From contig NC_064757.1 in NCBI RefSeq assembly GCF_011397635.1, positions 32,897,839 through 32,961,838 of the forward strand: a stretch of DNA of 64,000 nt, given 5' to 3'. Below, one piece after another: positions 25,201 through 37,200 of the stretch; the first letter of the stretch is position 1, and each line of letters begins with the position of its first letter. The translations under genes and the position numbers were made by a program. Origin of the DNA: Epinephelus fuscoguttatus (lineage: Eukaryota; Chordata; Actinopteri; Perciformes; Serranidae). The notes below the pieces were generated by a model that ran no database searches, was not told the DNA's origin, and saw only the letters and a program-made list of their open reading frames with translations.

Positions 25201-28200
25201 ACTATTGGTGCTTTCACAAAATATTTACGCCATGAGATTACTGATAAATAATTATTATTAATGTGGATATAATGACTAAGTGGGTATGCAGCATTTAAAA
25301 CCAGGACACTTCCAATATTTCATATTCAAAATCTAAAACAATATCCAGTCTCATATCAAGATATCGATATAAGATTGATACATTACTCAGCCCTGATTCA
25401 ACAAGAGCTAGACAGTGATAGTATCAGTTATGTCCTCATACCAAGAGCTCTTGTGTGGCATTTGCAGGCCGCCACAATGACTTCCTGTCAGAACACACAC
25501 AGGTAAACGCTGGTTTCTTAATGAGTCACATGTAACCATTTAATGAGGAGTCTCTGCACGGTTTTACAGAGAGCACCCAGACATTTAAGGAAGAGGAAAA
25601 ACATTAATCTCACGTCCATAGCGTGAAAGTGTTTCATGTCACCCCCTCGCCCCATCAAAACCCTTCATTGTCACTTAGAGCTCCCCCCACGCCCCCCCCC
25701 GGCACCGCCTGGCACAAAGCACAAACAGGGCTGCCTCAGACAGACAGTGGCACAGCTTTTCAAGTACCCACTCACCCTGTGGCTGGGAAGCTCAGCAGAG
25801 CGTGCCAGTTGGCAGTTTGCTACCCCCACAATATCCGTTCCTTCTCACTCACAAACCAGACCTCTGGAAATGGCAGAAAATCTTAAAACGTCTTTGCAGA
25901 CACTGACGACAGCAAGAAAGCTAAAAAAAAAAGTAGCATACCGTACGTCAAAACACTGAGAAATGTCAGCTGATTCATCAGTTTGGTATTTGGCTGCTGG
26001 AAAGGTGCTGCATTATTATACCATCTGAACAGAGACTGTAGCAGGTTCAGTGTTGGAAAATACAGCAAATGAGAGGCCACAGACACACACAAGCTCACAC
26101 ACACCCACCTACACACACACACTGTCGGGGTTTTCTCTCTTCTCTGTCTTGTGGTTTTGAATGAAATGTCTTCACTACTGTTGGATGGCTTACTGTTAAA
26201 TTTGGTTAAACACATTCAAGCCCCTCAACTTAATCATGTCACCTTATTACTTTAAATATCAACATAATAATATTTCATTGGTGCTCACGCGTCCTCTTAA
26301 CCTGCTTGGCGCATGTCTGTGAGGATCGGTGACAGCTAACAGGCAACATTTTATCAGCAGCAAAAATTAGGGAGGAAAAGTAATGTACATGTTTTTCATT
26401 TTGATATATTAAAAGTCATTGCATACAGACTCAGCGGTGACAAAGGCGAGACAGAGACTGTTTCAACTTTTACCCCCTCAGGAATTTCTACTCTTGCACC
26501 ATCGTGAGCATCCTGATGGGAACATCACGTTCTTTAACACCCAAATTTTCATGAGGTGTAAATTTATAACTGCATGAAAGTTTAACTTGGAGATTCTCTT
26601 TAAAGGGATACTTCACCAACTTTCAACCAGCTTTGTATCAAAACAATGTGGGTAGTGTGTGAACTGTGGTAAACTTCCCTCCATCTAAACACTGCCTAGA
26701 TATCGCCCACCCTCACCTCCAGGCAAAACTGCCAGATGACGCAAACTGATGCAAAACACGTCATCTGGCAGTTTCGCTGGTTCTCTCAGGTTGTTGCTTG
26801 AACTGCAGACGATACTTTGCCATTTTCGTATTGCCCCCTACCCGTATCTCCATCATGGACACAAATAGCCTGTTTAGACCTGGTATTAACATGTGTTTCG
26901 GTGATCCAAACACAAACGGACAGCCGAGACACATCGCTTTTCACACTGCTGTAGCATGCGTGCTAGTCATGTTAGCGATGGTTGTGTCAGTACAGCTGGA
27001 GATATCCCTGTCTGCAGAATTCAACAAGTCTCCTTCCATAGGGCAAAATGAGGAGAGGTCACGCGACACTTCGTCCAACTCGACCTACAATTGGACAGAT
27101 ATAGAGCCAAAACAGCAATCACATCCTGCACCGATGACATAGTTCTTGTCGGGGACGCATCAGGACACAGTGTTTACACAACAAAAGATATGTGGTCAAA
27201 CGCGTCCCAGACCGCCTCAGGAAGTAGTCTGCGTGATCGGATCACAGTGTGTCTTGGTGGTTGTTTAGATTTGTATTTAGCACCGTCCACGTGTGATCAG
27301 ATCACCCAAAACTCATTTTAATAAAACGTCTAAATAGGCTTTAAGAGATCAACAGACTGATCCGATCCAAGGGTAAAACTAGGTGGTGCTGATCAAACAT
27401 AAATCAATATTTTGATATACTACACTCCCTATTTCTTACCTTAAATGTTTTAGAAACAGATTTCAGTGCCGTGTTTAGCTGCAATAGTTTGTGAACAGGA
27501 AGTGGACGCCATACTGTTTCCAGTATTGTAAAAACATATCAAACAGTTAAACTAAGCAGTGCTGATCAAATATAAACCAAGATTCTGTTACTAAGTCGAA
27601 TATTTATCGCCTCTAATGTTTTCAGAAACATATTTTAGCTCACTACTTAACTGTAATACAAGATTGCTTCTTGTTGGCATGCCATTGTTTCAAATGGATG
27701 TGTTCGCATTATGTCACCCACCATTGGGAGCATTTATTGGTCTGGTGTGATGCAGTGCATTCTGGTAGTTGTAGGTTTTCTCCCTCATGAATCAAAGTGT
27801 CCTTTTTCTGTTTGCTCTGGTTCCGTAGCAGCAATTTCAAAAGTATTTGTGCCTTTCTCCTGCATAGACATCTTAGTTTTATTAAAAGGCCATCTTTCTA
27901 GTGGTGAAATACTTATTTGAATGTCTGAACACAGACACACAGACACAGACACAGACACACACACACACAATCTTCAGCTGGACCCTAACAATAGACACAA
28001 AAAAGAGGAAATCAGCACTCTGCGTATGGATAATAATAGTTCAACTAAAAAGCATCTGTGTGAGTGGATGACCAAGAAACTGACGAAAATAAGTTGTTTC
28101 ACTTCATTTTCAGGAAGCAGCTGTGTAGTTTCATCATAACACAAAAGCCTATAAAAGAGAAATTATGTTTCCAAAACGCTTGTGATCTCAAGAGAGAACT

Positions 28201-31200
28201 GAAACACTAATGATCAGAAACACTAATGACTGTAACAGGAAGCCATTAATGACAGCAGCAATTTGTGACATGCTATTCACATGACATGACACATGCCAGT
28301 ATTTGACTGTGCAGATTAGGCTTTGGCTGCTCTTGTTTTAGTTTGTGGACTCTGGTCCGTATACTTTTTTTGGTTATTCCTTTTTCTAGATTGACAATGA
28401 GCACGTTTCCAACCTAGAGAGCTGCATGTTTACGGCCCTTCTTGAGCACTGTGCCAGGAAAGTGCACATTTGTTTATATGTATTTCATGAAAAAGTCTTT
28501 ACAGAGAAGGACTTTAAACACTGACTGCAACTTTCAGTTTATACAAAAACAAAGTTTGGTTTAGTCTTGTTTGCTTATTGCAAACCTAAAATGGAAAAGC
28601 AAATATCCAAAAGGTGTATGGCTGCTGTGACGTATTGTTTACAGCAGTGGTTCCCAACTGGTGGGTCGTGGATCCATTCTGAATTAAATGAATGGAGTTT
28701 GTAAAAAACACAATTTATTTTGAAGTTCAGTGAATTTCCAGCAAAGAGCCTTTACTTTGAAGCTCCATTTCCTGCTGTAAAGTGAATGACTATCAGATGG
28801 CTGCTTGACAAATACACCTGTAGTTCAAGCAACAACCCGAGAGAACCAGCGAAACTGCTGGATGACGTCTTTAGCATCAATTTGCATCATCTGGCGATGT
28901 TTCGTCCGGAGGTGAGGGTGGGGGTGATATATGTTTTGGCTTAAAATATCCCCTTTTGGTGGCATGATCCTGGCATGAACTGCAGTGATGTCTTGGTAAA
29001 ATACAGCTGCTTTTTGTGGCACTATCCCCTGTGGAAAAACAGCAATGGGTTGCTAAAAACACCCATGTTTGGTGGCTAAATTACAACCAGTTTTGTAAGT
29101 TGTTGGCTCTTAAATGACGGTCTGCAGTTTGGCAGGTGTCTGGCCCAGGCGACATCCACTATCCCTTCCTCCTCTGATTGGTAAAGTCAGCTCATATACT
29201 ACATCACTGAAGAAACACTGATATGATGAGTATGAAATATGCAATTTATGGTTTGCAGAGATGTACAACGCAAAAATTTTCATCTTGCGACTGGGCTGTG
29301 AAAAATATAGAACAATGCCCATCTTGTCATTAAATGATGAGGCTCTACTCAGCGGGTGATTTACCTGGAAACACCTTAAGTGGACGGTTTCTCTCCAAGC
29401 TGAGAACTAAGGCTCTGGCGGTGATGCTGAAGATCTGCCTGGGAGTGAAGTTCACACCATCATTCACTTGGAAGTTGAATCCTCCAGACATGGCACCTAG
29501 AGATGCAATGAAACATCTAATTAAAAGCTGTCAAAAAGACTCTGAGGCAAAGCTGTCAGATTCTTCTGTCTGCTTTGTTTTGCGAGTGCATGTTTTCACT
29601 TTGTTCTTGGAAAATAAGCTGCGTCTGCTTTCTGCAAAATACACAAAGAAAATCACTTGATCAGCATTTCTGGTGCGGATCTCAAGGAAAACTGCAATGC
29701 AAGCAATCTGCATTCTGAGTCAATAAGGGAACACTCGATCAAAATCAATTATCTATATATATATCTATACTTGTGTAGGTGTGTGTGAAAATGTGTATAA
29801 AAAAGGACAGACATGTTCATCAACATATAGGGTGGGGCGAGTCCCCTGCACTCTATTATCACAACCTGTCCTGGTGGTACAAGTACAGGCAGAGAAGAAA
29901 GCAGATAGGAATCAGAACAGTGAGCAGAAACCTGATCTGAGACTCACACCATCACATGTTGACGGACTGTATCCAGCATTTTAGCCTCCACACTATTAAA
30001 TATTATCACCTCCAAACAGACCGTCTGAATCAATGTTGCAAGTAATTTAACAGCTAATAAAGAAAGATGCACATTGTTTCTGTGAATGATTTTTTGTGTG
30101 AGACACAAAAAGAAAGCAAAGCCAACTGTTAGGAACTGTCAACAGCATTCTCTAGTGGACACAGAAGGAACAACAACAACAACAGGTTATCTAGGGATCT
30201 AAAATTCATTATAATTCATTATAAGTTATATTTAGGACTGAGGAATATGATTGAAATCAATGTCACAATATAAAAGAATCATTTTCCAGTCTCAATTTAT
30301 GTTACAGTACAGCTGGTGTTAAGATGGACAGTGATCCAAGCATTACATAACAAAGTGTCCACTGGTTTAATGCTTTTTAAGACCTTTTAAAGATGATTCA
30401 AAACCACATTTAAGTCTGATTTTTTGGCAAATCATATGTTTTCTGATTCAAGCATTGCAGCTAAGTATAAAGGTAAGTAGTATAAATGTAGTCCCATGCA
30501 GCAGTAGGTTTTATGTATAAATTATAAAGTAAAATCAAAAATGTGAACTTTGATTTACTGGCTTGAATGAATAATACAACAGGAACACATGCTGAAGTCT
30601 GGGATAACTTCTGTCTATTTATTAAGGGCTCATGACATTGAAGTACATATGGGTGCATCTGTGAAATATTTTTGTTGCTGCAGTAGACTGTCTTTCTGTT
30701 TTTGTTTTGGACCATTGTCTTGTTTTATCTGTTTAAAAGAAAATCAATAAAAAGAAGAGCTTGACCATTTTGAAAAAAATCAACACATTAAAGTAGGTAA
30801 AATGTTTGTGAAAATGAAGGCCTCACAAATTCAAATTTCAGACTATTTAATGACTTTTAAAGCCTGATATTCTAAACTTGAATTTAAGACATTTTAAGGA
30901 CCTGCAGACACCCTTTTTTAAAACAAAACATCACACATATAAAACAAAAACAAGTATCTCGTTTTTGATTACAGTGTGCAATGAATTAATGAATTATCAC
31001 CCAACCCTATTTTTTTTTTAAGTTGTTTCTTCTTTAGTACCCCTCCCCTCTTCTTCTATACCCCTCCCCAAACAGAGGAATGTGATAAGTAATGTGTAAA
31101 ATAATGGAAATAAACGTCCAAAATACACATTAAGGGGTTTATTTTAGTTTGGATTTCTGTTCTGGAAATGTGTGCAAGTTTGCATATACCTAATTAGATA

Positions 31201-34200
31201 ACGCCACATTTTCATATTTAAACATATTATTTCAAAATGTAAGTAAGCACCTAGGGAAGTTTCATGATGATATTTGTTAGTTAAAGTTTTTAACCCATTC
31301 ACCTGTTGTATTTCTTTTTATCTAAAAATGTATGAAATGTAGAAATGCATATCTTTAAAAGGCCACTTTCTCAAAGTTTCTTTTACTCTGAGGCAGAAAT
31401 CTCCACTGTAGTAGCATTTACATAGCCTGGTTCCAGACCATAGACCCTGCCCACTTAGCTGAGTAGGCTTGCATCTCTGGTCTGGCATATTGCAATGAAT
31501 TTGCGATTTATCTCGTCCAAACGATGGACGGACCAATGAATGCCGGGGGTGGGGGCGGGTCTAGCAATTAGCCAATCAGCGCCACGCTGATGTCAAGCTG
31601 TGCGCCGGTGGGTAACTGGTGAGGATAGCAACAATGGCGACTACTACAGATCCTACAGACCACATTAACGATGCTATTGAGGTATTTCGCCACTACTCGC
31701 GTTAATGGAGGACCAAATTAAGGAAGCTGCTAAACTGGATTTAACAGCAATGCAGCCGGGCGTGCATGACGACGGAGACATTTTAAACGGGCAATGCTTG
31801 CTTGTTTTCGGCACCCCCGAGGCACAGATACTAATGACGTCAGATTCTGGGTGAGTCGTTGATCTCTACTGATTGGTTAGGGAAAAATCAAATTCCCTCC
31901 CCCTTGTAAATCGCCTTCAAATCAATGGAGGCAATGTCAGACTGAAGGTTCTGAGAGCTTCAGTCTGACACTCAAGCTAGCATTTACATACACCAAACTT
32001 TCCAGTTTTATTGCTATCTATATTCTGAAGCTTTTTACAGAGAGGTTTCTTCATATATAATTCATAGCCTGATTTATGGAGCATTTTATTCCTAAAAACG
32101 TGGTGAAAATTCTATTTTTTTTTATGGCTGCTGACAGTATTTTCTGATTTATGGAGTAATAAAAAGAGATAACCAACATTTTTTCAGTATAAACATTTGA
32201 TTCCTACTATGTCACGAAATGAAACAAGGGATTTGAACCAGGCCCTATCCAATGTTCAGATTTATGTTCCTAAAATGTATACTTAATTAGATAATTCCTC
32301 ATGTGCATTTTTAAACAAAAACATTTCAGAAAACTTGTAATACAAAAAAATATCACCTTCAACTGGAGAAGTTAGGCTGTTACTGTCATCACATTTGTGT
32401 TTTGCATGTTTGTTTTTTTACATTAATCACTAATTATCTTACAAATAATTTCTTATATAGTTACTACAGTTTGTAGTTTGGGGAGATCTCCTGTACTGCC
32501 TGTTTCCCCTTTGCTGTGTGTTTTTCTAAAGCATACAATTTCTGGATTTTGTGATTCAGAACAAGTCTCTTCTGGCTTCTCCGTTGCTGTGCAGTGTCTG
32601 AACTTCAGTAGGTGATAGAGAAACAAAGTTTACCTTTGTGGACAAACAGCAGCTGTCCCTGGTCGATGTGTTCCTGGGTGAAGTTGAGCACCGCCTTCAT
32701 GGGGGCGCTCTTCAGGGCCAGGTGTCCGTTGCTGGGTGGGGTCACCATGAAGTGCAGCTCGGCTGGGGGCGTGTCCATGTCCTGTGCCCTCAGATCCCCT
32801 GGCCTGATCTCTGTCACTGAGGACACCCAAACCTGGACACAAGATGGACAAGGACAGAGCAGGTGTCATCTGTAATCTCCGGGAAAGTAAAGACCTCCAG
32901 GAGCAGACATGTTTTGTCTGACATGGCTCATGATGTGGGGGCTAACAGGGTTTGACAGCCAAATGCCACATTGACATTTATTTTGATGGATTGAAATACT
33001 GTCATATTCTGTTACACACGGGGGCAAAACACTGGCTACATTTCCATTTGTGGATGCTCATCTTTGGAGAAATCCCCTTGATTCAAAAACATAAATTTGA
33101 TTGTCTGTAGGATACAACAGGGTTATGTCTCATGCACTTTGCTCATTAGTTAAATGCACTTGTAGAGCAGCTATGTCACACCCCCCTCTGCTCAGACATA
33201 ATACAATTGTAAAGGAACAGAGACACATTAAAGACCAGGGGAAACAGCTGATGTGTCCTTGTCATTCATCACCACATACAATGGTCCCAGGATGCTGTGG
33301 GTGTGAGTCCTGCTCCAAGGCTATCTCACGTTTCCTTTCTCTTTCTTTGCTCCCGTCTATTTCCCACAGCGCAGTGTATCATCCAACGAAGCAGAACTGC
33401 TGTAAAAATACTCTCTAACTGCAGCACCTAAAGACGGTACGACAGTAACAACCCATGAAGAAATGTCACTCAAGTCACGTTCACTGACATAATTCAAATG
33501 AAGGACATGTCAGGACTAAATATAGCCACGCAGACTGTAAACACAGTTGGCTGAGTGTTGGCGAGGCACAGCTAAGGTCCTGCTTTCATGTAAATTCAAA
33601 AGCCCCGAGCTAACACGAAGGAACAGAGGAACTCATTGACACACAGAGCACACAGCTCCTGATCCGTGCAGACACTTAACAACAAAGGATGAGCCTCACA
33701 AGCCAACTACTGCATAACACACCACTGCCCCTCACACAGGTTAGGATTCCACAGTAATAACTGAGAGCACATACATCACGAGAATGTTCGGCTTCTAAAA
33801 TGTGGTTACTTGAATCGGCCATTTTGAGTTGAGCACAGGTGTTACTGATAACAATAACGACTGCGCTGTTTTAGCATAAATATGACATAATACATTTTAT
33901 TTATTTTTTCTGTTATAAAGTTTTAGTTACTTAAAGGGAAACTTTGCTGATTTTCACCAAGCTCATGACAATGTGGGTAGTATGTGTGAATGAACTGTGA
34001 TAACCATCCCTCCATCTTGTGATGATCACATCATCCAGCTCCAGGGCCGCCTCTCTCTCTCTCTGTCTTTGTTTCCGACTCAGACTCAGATCAAACAGTA
34101 AAACTAGGCAGCGCTGATGAAATATACACCAAGATTCTGTACCTGTATTGCCTATTTCTCACATGAAATGTCTTCAGAAACATATTTCAGTGCACTGTTT

Positions 34201-37200
34201 ATCTGTAATGCAAGAGTTTGTGAACAGGAAGTGGACGTTATAAGATATTGTAAAAATGGAGTCTGAAAAACTGAGATCAAATGGTGAAACTATGCAGTGC
34301 TGATCAAATATAATCCCAGATTCTGTCACTGTATTGCCTATTTCTTGCCTAAAATGTCTTTGGAAAAATATTTTAGTGCTTTGTTTAGCTGTAATACAAG
34401 AGTTTGTGAACAGGAAGTGGACGTTACACCGTTTCCTGTATTGTAAAAGATCTAGTGGTGAAGCTAAGCAGTGCTGATCAAATATAAACCAAGATTCTGT
34501 TACTAAATTGCTCATTTCTCACCTCAGTGTTTTCAGAACCATACTACAACTTACTGTTTAACTATAATATGAAATTTTTTGCAACCAGATGAGCAAATAG
34601 CATTACCACCCACCACTGGAAGCGTTTATTGGTCCGGTGTAATGCAGTGCATTCTAGTTGTTCTAGGTTTTCTACCTCTTGAGCAACAGCAACCACCACA
34701 GTCCCTTTCCTCAGTTTTCTCTGGTCATATGGCACCAACTTCAAAAGTATTTGTCTTTCTGCTGCATACCCAGCTTTATGAAAAGACCGTCCTTCTGGCG
34801 ATAAAATACTAATTTAAAGGCAAAAGTGAGCACCCACCCTGGATTCACTATTTATGTGTTGTTTTTGGCCCTGCGTCCATGATTTTCATCACTACTTTGG
34901 GATGTGTGCTGCTTAAGGTCTGGCCCTGTTCGCTTCCTGACCTCATCTGCACACTGTGCCCAGAAACATCTCAAATATAGCTAAATAAGAACATAAGAAC
35001 ATACAGGCAAAGAGCAGGGTTGCTGCAGATGAATACATCGCCACACACTTCTAGTGCATCATAAGTGCTGATTGAGAGGGATTACTTTGGTATGAGTCCG
35101 TACATTGTTTTTTTAGGAAAATACTACATTGTGTTCACAATAAGGTTGGGTACAAAATATTTTTGGCCACTTTGTGGCAAAGGAAACAAGTTGCAAACAC
35201 CGACATATTGATTCAAGAAACTTATCAAAAAGCTGGTGGGTCTTTAGACATTAAGTAGATACATACAAGGCAACATCAGCTTACATTTCAGTCATGTTTC
35301 TGGCCGACTGGTGAATGTATTCACTCACAATCTGTCTCTATAGCTGCTAGTTGCTCCACTATGTTCACTGGTTAGCTGCTAACTTTGTGTGCCTGAGGAT
35401 TTAGAGTTTCATTGTCGACAAAAGCTGCCTGCTAAAGCTGGAAACAACGCTAATGAGAGCGGTTAGAGTGAACCGAAAGAGTTGTGGCCAAAAAAAACTG
35501 AGCTGAAAGACATTGACATGCTCTGTAGAGCTGACGGGAACTGTAGAGAAGTAAAACTTATCTGCAGGTTTGTCACTATGAGGGACAAGTAACACATTAC
35601 ACTTAGTGATTTGACCCATCTTTAAAACAAAATATTGATCATAGCAGCTTTACAGTTACAATTAATGTTATTGTTGGGTTAGATCACTGGTTGGGGCTCA
35701 TGGTCTGGAGTGTATTCTTCTGTATCATACAAATTAAAGACAGTCGTTTGCATGCAAATGAGTTTCCTGTTACAGCAATTTTTAGCAGGCCATGTTGAAG
35801 TGCAATGCAGCCACACGATCGATGGCGTTTAAAATAAAGAGTGTGAACTGGCAGGTTCCCACTGCTGTTCTCTGAATGTTGGTTAATGTGAGAAATGTCA
35901 GTGGGTGAAACAACAGAAATAAATACATAAATGAATAAATAAATAAATAGCTGCAGGTATGTACAGCCTATCACAAACATCACAATCTGAGGGTGGGCTT
36001 TACTTTTTAAAAACACTAAATATTGGGTGAGTCTTAACAGGACCAAAATGACAAATTTAAAGGCTTAGGTGTAACTGTCAGTGAGCTGGCCTCTCACTTT
36101 GTTATAAGTGTCACTTACTGGAACAGAAGCAAGAGGTACTTTTTCAATTAGCACCTGCAAGCCCCACATCCACCCACCACACACAGCACATCGGTCCCAC
36201 AGCATCACGTCCTCCCACATGAGAAGACTTGCCACACATGCCGGTGTGAGCTCATCTAGGGGGAAATGACTACACCTCCAGTAGTCCCCCCTTTTAACAG
36301 GAAGTCACAGCGGGATCAGTCTGAGGAGCAACAACAGTGCAACTCACCAAATTCAAAGAAAGGACACATGAGATCAATTTGCACCAGCAGCCCCATCGGA
36401 GTCGAGATCAATCCCTCAGACATGACGGGGCGTCTGCTGCTTATCAGGCTGCAGCTTTGGTGACGGAGATGACAGTCAGGTTTAAACAAAACAAACTTAG
36501 CCACATCTTTGATTGACTTCGATTAAATTCAGTGAATGTTGACCAAACTTCAACTGTTTTTATCTTTATTTGTTGAGGTGTTTTAATAGGCTTGGGATTT
36601 GAACTCACCTGCATAAAACAATAATAAAACACATTTTGAGTACGTGTTGCTTGGTCATTTTCAACCCAGACCTTATCCTCCCATGTTTTTTTTGTGTCTA
36701 AATGACTAATGGGGACAGTAGTTTTTGAATTTGGTCCAGTATTGAGAAAGATGTCTACAGCCAGCAGCAGTGAAGCAGGCTGCATTGTGTAAACACTCAG
36801 ATCATATTTGCACCGTCAATATACAACCACTTAAAGTGCTTTTTTTGTGTCTGACAACATCATGGAAAAGATCCCTGCAGAAATAGACTTATTTGTTTAA
36901 GAGTAAGATCCTTTTTTGTTTAACTAGAAACAGCCTGAAAATTGTTATCGGCAAACACACTGGACCTCATTTAAATAAAGAGTAATTTTATCATTGTAAA
37001 ACACACTTCATTCAGAATTAACAGAAACAAAATAAGCACAATAACACACACATAGACCACCATAGTTTGTCTTTACACTCCTTCTAGACCATCACCACTT
37101 ACGGTTTGGTTGAAATAATCCCTTAATTCACCCGGTTAGATGTTAAAATTTGCTGGCTCTATTCACGCAACAATCACTGTTTAGTAAATGGAGTCTGGTG

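Larger units (their letters stand above)
22065..29364 (-). other. cspg4 intron 7
   Basis: 7.3-kb GT-AG intron, rich in transposon copies listed separately (23335-23447, 23809-24130, 24314-24619, 24760-24954, 25117-25395, 26602-27918, 28645-28805). No exon was recognised in it. Confidence 0.85.

Noticed and set aside
31425..31977. Helitron identity for the element in intron 6
   Set aside because: The hairpin and CTAG at the right end are suggestive, but the 13-bp flanking direct repeats and the lack of a TC start argue against it.
36316..36504. Possible extra minus-strand exon in intron 5 (ends at a GT donor)
   Set aside because: Neighbouring exons 5 and 6 join in phase without it, the sequence lacks CSPG-repeat motifs, and no good acceptor in a fitting phase was found.
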